A stretch of 64,000 nucleotides of DNA from an uncultured Nesterenkonia sp. GTDB taxonomy: Bacteria; Actinomycetota; Actinomycetes; Actinomycetales; Micrococcaceae. The DNA lies in the NCBI GenBank assembly GCA_947494195.1, contig CANLUC010000004.1:186188-250187 (forward strand). The letters run 5' to 3'. This document shows, piece by piece, positions 34,552-41,882 of the stretch (its first letter is position 1; every line of letters begins with the position of its first letter). A model generated the notes under the pieces. The model had not been told where the DNA came from. It ran no database searches and saw only the letters and a list, made by a program, of their open reading frames with translations. A program made the translations under genes and the position numbers.

Positions 34552-34565
34552 GATTGTAGACAATC
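34552..34565. promoter_or_regulatory. GntR-like palindrome in the racemase/DUF3830 interval
   Basis: GATTGTAGACAATC is a perfect 6-2-6 inverted repeat, and its TTGTAGACAA core resembles sites of GntR regulators of the FadR/VanR type. It lies between divergent genes starting at 34495 and 34614, so one regulator could control both. No regulator gene is adjacent. Confidence 0.6.
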
Positions 34566-34613
34566 ATAGGGTGTTGTCTCATGGCGCCCGAAGCTCGTCG
34601 AATGGAGATCCTC

Positions 34614-35126
34614 ATGGCCCGGTACCTCACCATCACCCTTGAGAAGCGCGGCGTCACCGCGCGGGCTCGCCTGCTCGACGAAGAGGCCCCGCGCACCGCC
34701 GAGGCCGTATGGCAGGCCCTGCCCCAGTCCGGACAGGTGATCCATGGCAAGTTCGCGCGCAACGAGATCTACGCCCTGGTCCCCGCCTTCGCACCCGAGG
34801 AACCCGGACCCGAGAATCAGACGATCACGCCGATCCCGGGGGACCTGTGCTACTTCACGTTCGAAGGGGTGCTCGACAACCCCGCCTACGGCTACGACGC
34901 CTCCGCAGGCACAGCCGAGAATCGATTGCTGATTGATCTTGCCGTCTTCTACGGGCGCAACAATCTGCTGGTCAACGGTGACGTCGGGTGGGTCCCGGGG
35001 AATGTGTTCGCCACGATCGAAGAGGGGCTCGCCGAGCTTGCCGCCGCATGCCAGGACGTGTGGATGGGTGGTGCCAGGGGAGAGACGCTGAGCTTCGCCC
35101 GCGCTGAGACGCCCGAGGGTGACTGA
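34614..35126 (+). CDS. DUF3830 family protein (cyclophilin-like fold)
   Basis: A 170-residue soluble protein recognised as DUF3830 by its N-terminal RYLTITLEKRGVTARARLLD, the central GDLCYFTFEGV and the segment NRLLIDLAVFYGRNNLL. The family has a cyclophilin-like barrel with no proven activity. It often sits beside amidase, racemase or hydantoinase-type genes. ATG 34614 is 6 nt after GGAG; the frame continues 11 codons upstream without family similarity. It is flanked by two Asp/Glu-racemase-fold paralogues, and its partner in metabolism is probably their substrate or product. Confidence 0.82.
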   Translation: MARYLTITLEKRGVTARARLLDEEAPRTAEAVWQALPQSGQVIHGKFARNEIYALVPAFAPEEPGPENQTITPIPGDLCYFTFEGVLDNPAYGYDASAGTAENRLLIDLAVFYGRNNLLVNGDVGWVPGNVFATIEEGLAELAAACQDVWMGGARGETLSFARAETPEGD

Positions 35127-35196
35127 TCTGACAGACCTGCACGACCCTCGGCCGTTCTCGCTGCAGCATCCTGGACTGTGTTCACCTGGCTGAAAC

Positions 35197-35213
35197 CTCC
35201 CAACGGGTGGGAG
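35197..35213. promoter_or_regulatory. Small hairpin/palindrome before the second racemase-fold gene
   Basis: CTCCCA and TGGGAG form a perfect 6-bp inverted repeat with a 5-nt loop. TATAGT follows at 35218-35223 as a possible -10. It may be an operator or a structured end of the DUF3830 transcript. Nothing else is seen in the 198-nt gap. Confidence 0.3.
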
Positions 35214-35324
35214 CCCCTATAGTCGGAATCTCCAGCACAATGAGTGCGGTTCAGCTGTCATGGCGCACCTCTCAGGACTGTCGTTTTCGCCAGTTCAACC
35301 ACCATGCGATTCATTGGAGTGAAC

Positions 35325-36161
35325 ATGACATTGGAAGCCCAGGGACTGCTGTCCGGCCCGCCTTCCCGCTCGGCGCTCGGTGTGGTCATGCCATTCGACA
35401 TGGAGCTCGACGCGGAGCTGTGGCGCTGGGTCCCCGCAGACGTCGACCTGCTGGTGACACGGACGCCGTTCGTGGAGGCCGTCGTCACCGTGGAATTTGC
35501 GCAGGAGGTGGCGCAGGCGGGAGTCGTCACGGATGGAGTCCGCAGTGTCATCGCCGGCCGCGCGGACGTGGTCCTCTACGCCTGCACGTCAGGAAGCTTC
35601 GTGCGTGGTCGGGCAGGACAGGAGGAGCTCGTGCGCGCGATGACCGACGCCGGCTCGCGTGACGCGGTGACCTCGTCCGGCGCGATCGTCGAGGCTCTCG
35701 GCGCCCTCGGGATCACGCGTGTCGCCACGGCCACGCCCTATCTGCCGTCTCTGTCTCTTCTGCTGGAATCGTTCCTCAACGAGTACGGAGTCACCGTGAC
35801 CGGCAGCGCCGAGCTCGGACTCGACCGGCGCATCTGGGAGGTTCCCTACGCGCAGACTGCGGAGCTGATCCGTCTGGCTGACACCCCCGACGCCCAGGCC
35901 ATCGTGGTGAGCTGCACCAATCTTCCGACGTATGACCTCATCGCACCTCTGGAGATGGAACTGGGAAAGCCGATCATCACGGCCAACCAGGCCATCGTGT
36001 GGGCCGGACTCCGGCGACTGGGAAAGCTCGCGAAAGGCGAAGGGCAGTCACTGCTGTGGGCCCCGGCGCACCGCGATCAGCCCGGGACCGGGCCGACGGA
36101 GCGGTATTCTCTCCTCTCGCTCCCCCCGGAGCCTCTCGCCGGCACCGTTGTTCCGTCCTGA
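35325..36161 (+). CDS. Asp/Glu racemase / maleate isomerase family protein
   Basis: A 278-residue member with both catalytic-type cysteines: Cys87 in LYACTSGSFVRG and Cys197 in IVVSCTNLPTYD, the pair used by maleate cis-trans isomerase and Asp/Glu racemases. KPIITANQAIVWAGLRRLGK closes the fold. There is an N-terminal extension of about 15 residues and a 30-residue tail (GPTERYSLLSLPPEP) not common to the family. ATG 35325 has GGAG 6 nt upstream. It follows DUF3830 by 198 nt in the same direction. A dicarboxylate isomerase or racemase role is likely; the substrate is not determined. Confidence 0.85.
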   Translation: MTLEAQGLLSGPPSRSALGVVMPFDMELDAELWRWVPADVDLLVTRTPFVEAVVTVEFAQEVAQAGVVTDGVRSVIAGRADVVLYACTSGSFVRGRAGQEELVRAMTDAGSRDAVTSSGAIVEALGALGITRVATATPYLPSLSLLLESFLNEYGVTVTGSAELGLDRRIWEVPYAQTAELIRLADTPDAQAIVVSCTNLPTYDLIAPLEMELGKPIITANQAIVWAGLRRLGKLAKGEGQSLLWAPAHRDQPGTGPTERYSLLSLPPEPLAGTVVPS

Positions 36162-36237
36162 CGGGCGGATGAACGCCTCACGCTGGGCAGGACCTCACGG
36201 CGAGTGACCACCACCGCTGCCTCTCCCGGTGCACCCG

Positions 36238-36888
36238 TCAGGGCACGGTGACCAACCCAGAAGCCAGATCGCTGACGCGGGCCCGCAGGGCTTCACGGAC
36301 GGCGCGCACGCCTTCGAGATCCAGCTCGGCCGGGTCGCTGATGTTCCAGTCCTCGTACTTCTTGCCGGGATAGATCGGGCAGGTGTCTCCACATCCCATG
36401 GTGATGGCGACGTCCGCGGCTTGGACGACGTCGTCGGTGAGCGGCTTGGGGAACTCCTCGCCGAGGCTGACCCCGATCTCCTCCATCGCGGTGACGACAT
36501 TCTCCTCGAGATGCTCTGCCGGCATCGATCCCGCGGAGCGGACATTGATCGCTCCTTGGGTGAGGTCGCGGAGAAGCGCGGCAGCCATCTGGGAGCGTCC
36601 GGCGTTCTGCACGCAGACGAAGAGGACTTCCGGGACGCCACTGGGCCGCATGCCTTTGGCATGGGCGAGCGCGTTCAGTCGATCCTGAGCGAAGCGGCGC
36701 GTGAGGATCGGCAGGTAGGTCTTGATCTTCGCTGTTCGGGCGAGGGCTGCATAGGACTCAAAGACATAGCGTTCGATCGTCTCCGCGGCGAAGACGCCCG
36801 TAAAGGTCGCGGCGAGTTCTTCGCTGATGCGGTGCAGGACGTGTTCGTGGGGGCCGGTGGGAGCGTCGGTCTGCGGTGATGTGCTCAC
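36238..36888 (-). CDS. arsC: Arsenate reductase, mycothiol/thioredoxin type
   Basis: A low-molecular-weight phosphatase-fold ArsC with an N-terminal three-helix domain (residues 10-75, EELAATFTGVFAAETIERYV) as in corynebacterial arsenate-mycothiol transferases. The active-site P-loop is CVQNAGRS (Cys92) and the second Cys region is MGCGDTCPIYPGKKYEDW. It would reduce arsenate to arsenite for export. No arsR, acr3 or arsB gene is in the window, so the exporter must lie elsewhere. The promoter region at 36984-37022 has an inverted repeat that could be an ArsR-type site. Confidence 0.92.
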   Translation of the reverse strand: MSTSPQTDAPTGPHEHVLHRISEELAATFTGVFAAETIERYVFESYAALARTAKIKTYLPILTRRFAQDRLNALAHAKGMRPSGVPEVLFVCVQNAGRSQMAAALLRDLTQGAINVRSAGSMPAEHLEENVVTAMEEIGVSLGEEFPKPLTDDVVQAADVAITMGCGDTCPIYPGKKYEDWNISDPAELDLEGVRAVREALRARVSDLASGLVTVP

Positions 36889-36983
36889 GGTGTGAGTCCC
36901 TTCAAGAGTCCGCGAATGGTGAGAAGACGAGGACTCCCGCGTCGCTGCCGCACAGACGGCGATTCACAAGAGATCGACCACCT

Positions 36984-37012
36984 TCGATATTCAGTATGGA
37001 GAGCTATATCGA
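36984..37012. promoter_or_regulatory. Inverted repeat at the arsC promoter
   Basis: TCGATAT (36984-36990) and ATATCGA (37006-37012) form a 7-bp inverted repeat that straddles the minus-strand -10 (CATACT, 36993-36998). It is a plausible ArsR/SmtB-family operator by position; the regulator gene is not in the window. Confidence 0.45.
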
Positions 37013-37022
37013 CGGATGTCAA
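36993..37022 (-). promoter_or_regulatory. arsC promoter
   Basis: On the minus strand TTGACA (37022-37017) and CATACT (36998-36993) are 18 nt apart. Transcription would start near 36986, giving a leader of about 97 nt before arsC. Confidence 0.55.
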
Positions 37023-37096
37023 TGAAAATAGTGCTGAGTGCAGAAGTGAACCGAGCGGGAAGAATCGGTCGTCTGGCACCTGCACCCCCGGACCGA

Positions 37097-37102
37097 TATC
37101 GT
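37097..37102 (+). promoter_or_regulatory. -10 hexamer of the Eis-like gene
   Basis: TATCGT ends 8 nt before GTG 37111 with no ribosome site between, as in the other leaderless candidates. Confidence 0.35.
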
Positions 37103-37110
37103 GAACCACT

Positions 37111-38508
37111 GTGGCAGACCTACACACACCCCAGCAGCCCGCGATCGCACCCCTGGCGAAGGGGCTGCGCAGCGAGACCTTCCCCGCAGCGTTGAGTGCG
37201 GACGGCAAGACCGTGAACCCTCAGACGGCCGCCTTCGCCCGCACCGCTGAACAGGGCTTCTACGAGCCGTGGTTCTCCGACGAGCAGATCGACCGGATCG
37301 GCCGGACCCTCGTGGCCGACGAGCAGACGCTCTCCGCGGTCTACGTGGACCGCGACGCCGCCGCCGAGGAGTACTGGGGCCCCGCGCTCGCGGACGTCGG
37401 CTTCGACACCGAGCACCCCGTGGGCACCTTCGTGGACTACGACAAGACCCTCAACGCTGGCGGCACCAACGGCCCGTTGCCGGCGCGGCTGATCACCGTG
37501 GTCACGGTCAACCCGAGCTTCCGCCGTCGAGGCATCCTCAAGCACCTGATGACCTCCGCGCTCTCCCGAGCCGTGGCCGACGGGCTGCCGATCGCGGCGC
37601 TGACCGCCACCGAGGGCGGCATCTACGGCCGCTTCGGCTTCGGCATCGCGACCCGCGAGGCACGGATCCGGGTGGATCTGGGCGAAGGCACCGGGGAGGG
37701 CTTCGCCCTGCGCTCTCAGCCCGCCGGCAGCGTGATCTCCGCAGACCCGGTCAAGCTCGACGAGGTCATCGACACCAGCTTCGCTGAATTCCATGCACGC
37801 ACCCGCGGATCCATCGGCCGCCAGCAGACCTACCAGATGATCAGCACCGCACGGCTGAACCCCGAGGACCAGAGCGCGTGGAACCGGAATCTCCGCGCGG
37901 CCGTCCACATCCGCGAGGACGGCAGCATCGGCGGCTACGTGACCTTCAAGCACGAGGGGTGGGACACCGAGCCCAGCACCATCCGCATCTACGACCTCAT
38001 CGCCGCCGATGACCAGAGCCATCTCGCCCTCTGGAACCACGTGGCAAGCCTCGACCTCGTCCGTCGGGCGACCATGCGTACCGCTCCGCTGGTGGACCCG
38101 CTGCAGGCGGCCCTGGTGAATCCGCGCAGCTACCGGGTGGAGTCGCTGAAGGACCTGCTCTGGGTCCGGATCCTCGACGTGAAGAGGGCGTTTGAGGCAC
38201 GTGCGTTCCACGGCGATGGCGACTTCGCCCTCGAGGTGGAGGATTCGCTGGGCATCACTGGGGGTCACTTCACGGTCAGCGTCAGCGACGGCGTCGCCAC
38301 GGTCACCCCTGCGCAGGCATCTTCCGCAGCCGGACTGCCCTCGCTCCAGCTCAGCGTCGAGACCCTGGGATCGATGTATCTCGGTGATGTCTCCGTGCGA
38401 ACCCTGCACGCCGCCGGTCGGCTCGGGTCCAGCACGGAGCAGGACGTGGAGCGGATCTCCCGCATCGTGGATCTGCCGACCGCTCCGTTCTGCGCCACCC
38501 ACTTCTGA
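37111..38508 (+). CDS. Eis-like GNAT N-acetyltransferase
   Basis: A 465-residue member of the Eis (enhanced intracellular survival) family, made of two GNAT domains and a sterol-carrier-like C-terminal domain. The acetyl-CoA loop is VVTVNPSFRRRGILKHLM and the conserved GGIYGRFGFGIAT follows. The extreme C-terminus ends in Phe (FCATHF), which in Eis provides the catalytic terminal carboxylate. Family members acetylate aminoglycosides, polyamines or Lys side chains. GTG 37111 has TATCGT 8 nt upstream. It lies in the accessory insert between polA and rpsA. Confidence 0.88.
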   Translation: MADLHTPQQPAIAPLAKGLRSETFPAALSADGKTVNPQTAAFARTAEQGFYEPWFSDEQIDRIGRTLVADEQTLSAVYVDRDAAAEEYWGPALADVGFDTEHPVGTFVDYDKTLNAGGTNGPLPARLITVVTVNPSFRRRGILKHLMTSALSRAVADGLPIAALTATEGGIYGRFGFGIATREARIRVDLGEGTGEGFALRSQPAGSVISADPVKLDEVIDTSFAEFHARTRGSIGRQQTYQMISTARLNPEDQSAWNRNLRAAVHIREDGSIGGYVTFKHEGWDTEPSTIRIYDLIAADDQSHLALWNHVASLDLVRRATMRTAPLVDPLQAALVNPRSYRVESLKDLLWVRILDVKRAFEARAFHGDGDFALEVEDSLGITGGHFTVSVSDGVATVTPAQASSAAGLPSLQLSVETLGSMYLGDVSVRTLHAAGRLGSSTEQDVERISRIVDLPTAPFCATHF

Positions 38509-38534
38509 GTCGCCTGCCGCCCGGGGTCTTCCGG

Positions 38535-38564
38535 TTGATTCGTATTGGATTGCCGGTATAAACT
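38535..38564 (+). promoter_or_regulatory. rpsA promoter
   Basis: TTGATT at 38535-38540 and TATAAACT at 38557-38564 (16 nt to TATAAA, 18 to TAAACT) make the best canonical promoter in the window. It predicts a leader of about 205 nt before rpsA. Confidence 0.65.
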
Positions 38565-38774
38565 CAATGGGCGCGCTCTGCGCACAGTGTCGCCTCTGGC
38601 ATCTGATGCAGACCAAGCTCGAAAGTCCGCCCTTCGGCCTCCGTGCCGGAATTGGGACCTGCTGAGTCCATCCTGTTTCACGTGTCTTTCGCTCTGTGTC
38701 AATGAACGTCGCCCTGCACGGCACGTCCGTGCACTGACCACGCCAGCCACAATCCATATCGGAGCCCCTACTAC

Positions 38775-40283
38775 ATGACCACCACCACCAACGCCCCACA
38801 GGTCGCCGTCAATGACATCGGCACCGCAGAAGAGTTCCTCGCCGCTGTAGATGCGACTATGAAGTACTTCAACGACGGAGACCTCGTAGAGGGCACCATC
38901 GTCAAGGTCGACCGCGACGAGGTCCTCCTCGACATCGGGTACAAGACCGAAGGCGTCATCCCGTCCCGCGAGCTCTCCATCAAGCATGATGTGAACCCGG
39001 ACGAAGTCGTCGCCGTCGGCGATCTAGTGGAGGCTCTGGTCCTCACCAAGGAGGACAAAGAAGGCCGCCTGATCCTCTCCAAGAAGCGCGCACAGTACGA
39101 GCGCGCCTGGGGCGACATCGAGCGCATCAAGGAAGAGGACGGCGTCGTCTCCGGCACCGTGATCGAGGTCGTCAAGGGCGGCCTCATCCTCGACATCGGT
39201 CTGCGCGGCTTCCTGCCCGCATCGCTGGTCGAGATGCGCCGTGTCCGCGATCTCGCGCCCTACATCGGCCAGGAGATCGAAGCCAAGATCATCGAGCTGG
39301 ACAAGAACCGCAACAACGTGGTCCTGTCCCGCCGTGCATGGCTCGAGCAGACCCAGTCCGAGGTCCGCTCCTCCTTCCTCAACAAGCTCGAGCGCGGTCA
39401 GGTCCGCACCGGCACCGTCTCTTCGATCGTCAACTTCGGTGCGTTCGTGGATCTCGGCGGCGTCGACGGTCTGGTTCACGTCTCAGAGCTGTCCTGGAAG
39501 CACATCGATCACCCGAACGAGGTTGTCGAGGTCGGCCAGGAAGTCACCGTCGAGGTCCTCGAGGTGGATATGGACCGCGAACGCGTCTCCCTGTCGCTCA
39601 AGGCCACGCAGGAAGACCCATGGCAGACCTTCGCCCGCACTCATGCACTGGGCCAGGTCGTCCCCGGCAAGGTCACCAAGCTGGTGCCCTTCGGTGCATT
39701 CGTCCGCGTGGAAGACGGCATCGAAGGCCTCGTGCACATCTCCGAGCTGGCAGTGCGCCACGTTGATCTGGCCGAGCAGGTCGTCTCCGTGGGTGACGAG
39801 CTCTTCGTCAAGGTCATCGACATCGACCTCGAGCGCCGCCGCATCAGCCTCTCCCTGAAGCAGGCCAACGAAGGTGTCGACCCCGAGGGTGCAGAGTTCG
39901 ACCCCGCCGTCTACGGCATGGATGCCGAGTACGACGACGCCGGCAACTACAAGTACCCCGAGGGCTTCGACCCGGAGACCAACGAGTGGATGGAAGGCTA
40001 CGACGAGCAGCGTTCCGTCTGGGAGGCCCAGTACGCCAAGGCCCAGGAGCGTTGGGAAGCGCACAAGAAGCAGGTCGTTGCGGCTATCGAGGCCGACGCC
40101 GAGGCTGCCGCCCAGGCAACCGTCGGTTCCAGCTCCTCGAGCAGCAGCAGCTCCAGCAGCAAGTCGGAGCCTGCTCCGTCGAACTACTCATCCTCGCAGA
40201 ACACCACCACTGAGGATGCCGGCACGCTGGCCTCCGATGAGGCACTGGCTGCTCTGCGCGAGAAGCTCACCGGAAACGGCTGA
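38775..40283 (+). CDS. rpsA: 30S ribosomal protein S1
   Basis: S1 binds mRNA at the 30S subunit. Four S1 (OB-fold) domains are visible at about residues 35-105 (GTIVKVDRDEVLLDIGYKTE), 120-188, 207-278 (GTVSSIVNFGAFVDLGGVDG) and 292-363 (GKVTKLVPFGAFVRVEDGIE), the usual actinobacterial number. After about residue 375 comes an acidic Tyr/Glu-rich region and then a tail with an 11-residue Ser run near 454, followed by TTTEDAGTLASDEALAALRE. ATG 38775 begins MTTTTNAPQVAVNDIG, the family N-terminus. A long leader precedes it and a strong terminator follows. Confidence 0.98.
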   Translation: MTTTTNAPQVAVNDIGTAEEFLAAVDATMKYFNDGDLVEGTIVKVDRDEVLLDIGYKTEGVIPSRELSIKHDVNPDEVVAVGDLVEALVLTKEDKEGRLILSKKRAQYERAWGDIERIKEEDGVVSGTVIEVVKGGLILDIGLRGFLPASLVEMRRVRDLAPYIGQEIEAKIIELDKNRNNVVLSRRAWLEQTQSEVRSSFLNKLERGQVRTGTVSSIVNFGAFVDLGGVDGLVHVSELSWKHIDHPNEVVEVGQEVTVEVLEVDMDRERVSLSLKATQEDPWQTFARTHALGQVVPGKVTKLVPFGAFVRVEDGIEGLVHISELAVRHVDLAEQVVSVGDELFVKVIDIDLERRRISLSLKQANEGVDPEGAEFDPAVYGMDAEYDDAGNYKYPEGFDPETNEWMEGYDEQRSVWEAQYAKAQERWEAHKKQVVAAIEADAEAAAQATVGSSSSSSSSSSSKSEPAPSNYSSSQNTTTEDAGTLASDEALAALREKLTGNG

Positions 40284-40311
40284 TCTTCACGGCTGATCTA
40301 GGCTGAGCGAA

Positions 40312-40354
40312 AAGAAGGGCCCGTTCCACCGATCCGGTGGGACGGGCCCTTCTT
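40312..40354. terminator. Strong bidirectional terminator between rpsA and rsmC-like gene
   Basis: A 20-bp stem (40312-40331 with 40335-40354) has one G-T wobble and a 3-nt loop, starting AAGAAGGGCCCG. A run of T/C on each side lets it serve both convergent genes. Confidence 0.9.
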
Positions 40355-40394
40355 CGTGCGCCGCGGGGGTCAGTCGGCGGCCCACCAACGAGCC

Positions 40395-41630
40395 TCAGTT
40401 GGCCGTGGAGACCGTCACGGTGAAGCGCGCATCGCGTGCGAGCTGCTGGGTGGGGCCGATCTCGCGAGTCAGCACCGCGCGGTGCAACAGATGCGAGTTG
40501 TAGACGCAGTACAGCCGTCCCCCTGGTGCGAGCACCCGCGCGGCGGCCCTGATCAGCCGGTTGGCCGCCCCCGGGTCCACCGCGTTGCCCTGGTGGAACG
40601 GCGGATTGAGCAGGATGAGCTCTGCCGAGGAGTCGGCAAGAGTCGACAGCGCATCGTCGCGCATCGCCTGGATCCGGTCTGTGATGCCATTGGCGGCGGC
40701 GGTCAGGCGGGTGGACTGCACAGCCGAGGCGGAGTGATCGGTGGCGATCATGCGCAGCTCCGGGTGGCGAAGCGCCAGGAAGGCGCTGACGGTCCCGTTG
40801 CCCGAGCCGAAGTCCACGGCCTCCTCGGCACCGGGGAACTCCGCGTGGGCCTCGGCAGTCTGCAGCAGCAGCCGCGTGCCGGGGTCCAGCTTGGTCCCTC
40901 CGTAGGTGGCGCCCATGCTGCACAGGGTCAGATCGGTCGGCGCCGCCCCGGGCACGCTGACCTGGTGGGCCTGTGTGCGCGGCTCGGCCGCGGGCACGTC
41001 GCCGCGCGGTCCGCGCGCAGTGAGGATCCGCGACTTGGACCGACCACGGCCTGCCGAGACGTCGGAGAAGTTCTTCTCCAGGACCTGGTTCATCGAGTGG
41101 TTCATGTGCTTGTCCCGGCCTCCGGCCAGCACGACGACGTCGGCTGCCGCATGCTCGCGGATGAGCCACGCCCAGTCGGCGAGGGTCTCCAGGGAGCGGG
41201 GGAGGTGCATCAGCACCGTGTGCACCCCGGTGAACGCCGCCGGTGCCGCGTCGCTCAGGGCGGGCAGCTCTGCGGGGACGGGGGCAGGCAGCTCGTAGCG
41301 CCGCGCATTGCGCTGGAGAGCCAGTTCGGCCCCCAGCTCGTCCTGGACGACACGTACGGCGGAGACGGCGTCCTCCACCGCGGCGCAGGCTGACCCGGGC
41401 CTGCCGGCGTCGGAGATCAGCGAATCCAGCACGGGCAGGGTGAGTGCTCCCGACCGGTCATCGAGGATGAGCACGCCGTCGCGCGCGTGGCCCTGTTCCC
41501 ACCATGCGGCTGCGGTGTCGAGCAGCAGCAGGTCCACCGCATCTGCCGGGGGGCTCAGTCGGGTGAAATCGAACGTCTCGGTGAGCTGAGAAGGGTGGAC
41601 ATCGGGGGTCTGACCCGCAGGAAATGACAT
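40395..41630 (-). CDS. RsmC/RlmG-like methyltransferase
   Basis: A 411-residue protein with two consecutive SAM-fold halves: a degenerate N-terminal one and a catalytic C-terminal one. The latter has AVDFGSGNGTVSAFLAL (SAM loop) and LILLNPPFHQG (the N6/N2-guanine motif IV NPPF). RsmC and RlmG methylate G1207 of 16S or G1835 of 23S rRNA. Which target applies here is not clear, as actinobacterial members are little studied. ATG 41630 has TAAGCT 6 nt upstream. Confidence 0.87.
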   Translation of the reverse strand: MSFPAGQTPDVHPSQLTETFDFTRLSPPADAVDLLLLDTAAAWWEQGHARDGVLILDDRSGALTLPVLDSLISDAGRPGSACAAVEDAVSAVRVVQDELGAELALQRNARRYELPAPVPAELPALSDAAPAAFTGVHTVLMHLPRSLETLADWAWLIREHAAADVVVLAGGRDKHMNHSMNQVLEKNFSDVSAGRGRSKSRILTARGPRGDVPAAEPRTQAHQVSVPGAAPTDLTLCSMGATYGGTKLDPGTRLLLQTAEAHAEFPGAEEAVDFGSGNGTVSAFLALRHPELRMIATDHSASAVQSTRLTAAANGITDRIQAMRDDALSTLADSSAELILLNPPFHQGNAVDPGAANRLIRAAARVLAPGGRLYCVYNSHLLHRAVLTREIGPTQQLARDARFTVTVSTAN

Positions 41631-41636
41631 GTTTCA

Positions 41637-41642
41637 AGCTTA
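41637..41642 (-). promoter_or_regulatory. -10 hexamer of the RsmC-like gene
   Basis: Minus-strand TAAGCT lies 6 nt before ATG 41630 with no ribosome site. Confidence 0.45.
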
Positions 41643-41805
41643 GAGGCTCTACCGATCCGCCGGTCCCGGAATGCGACGGTGAATCGTTACTCGAATGAGA
41701 TCGGGGGTGCCGCTCCGGGAGATGACGGGGGAGCCGCAGGGAATCCGGGTTCACCACCTGGTCTGACGGGGCAGAAATCCGCCGACCCGCCGCGATCGCG
41801 GGTGC

Positions 41806-41820
41806 ATTCTCGGCGAGAAT
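41806..41820. promoter_or_regulatory. Operator-like palindrome before the BCCT gene
   Basis: ATTCTCGGCGAGAAT is a perfect 7-1-7 inverted repeat ending 4 nt before TAGCGT (41825-41830), a candidate -10 for the transporter. A repressor or activator bound here would act on the promoter. A 12-bp palindrome, CCGCGATCGCGG, lies at 41790-41801. Confidence 0.55.
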
Positions 41821-41882
41821 TCCATAGCGTAGGAACGATCACCCGCCGGTCGGGCCTCAGCCAGACACTATGAAAGGCAATG

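Noticed and set aside
38545-38778. Small plus-strand frame (77 aa) ahead of rpsA
   Set aside because: It begins inside the predicted rpsA -10 region and would end over the rpsA start; better seen as leader RNA.
41679-41873. Small plus-strand frame (64 aa) between the RsmC-like and BCCT genes
   Set aside because: No ribosome site, overlaps the operator-like palindromes and has no family similarity that I recognise.
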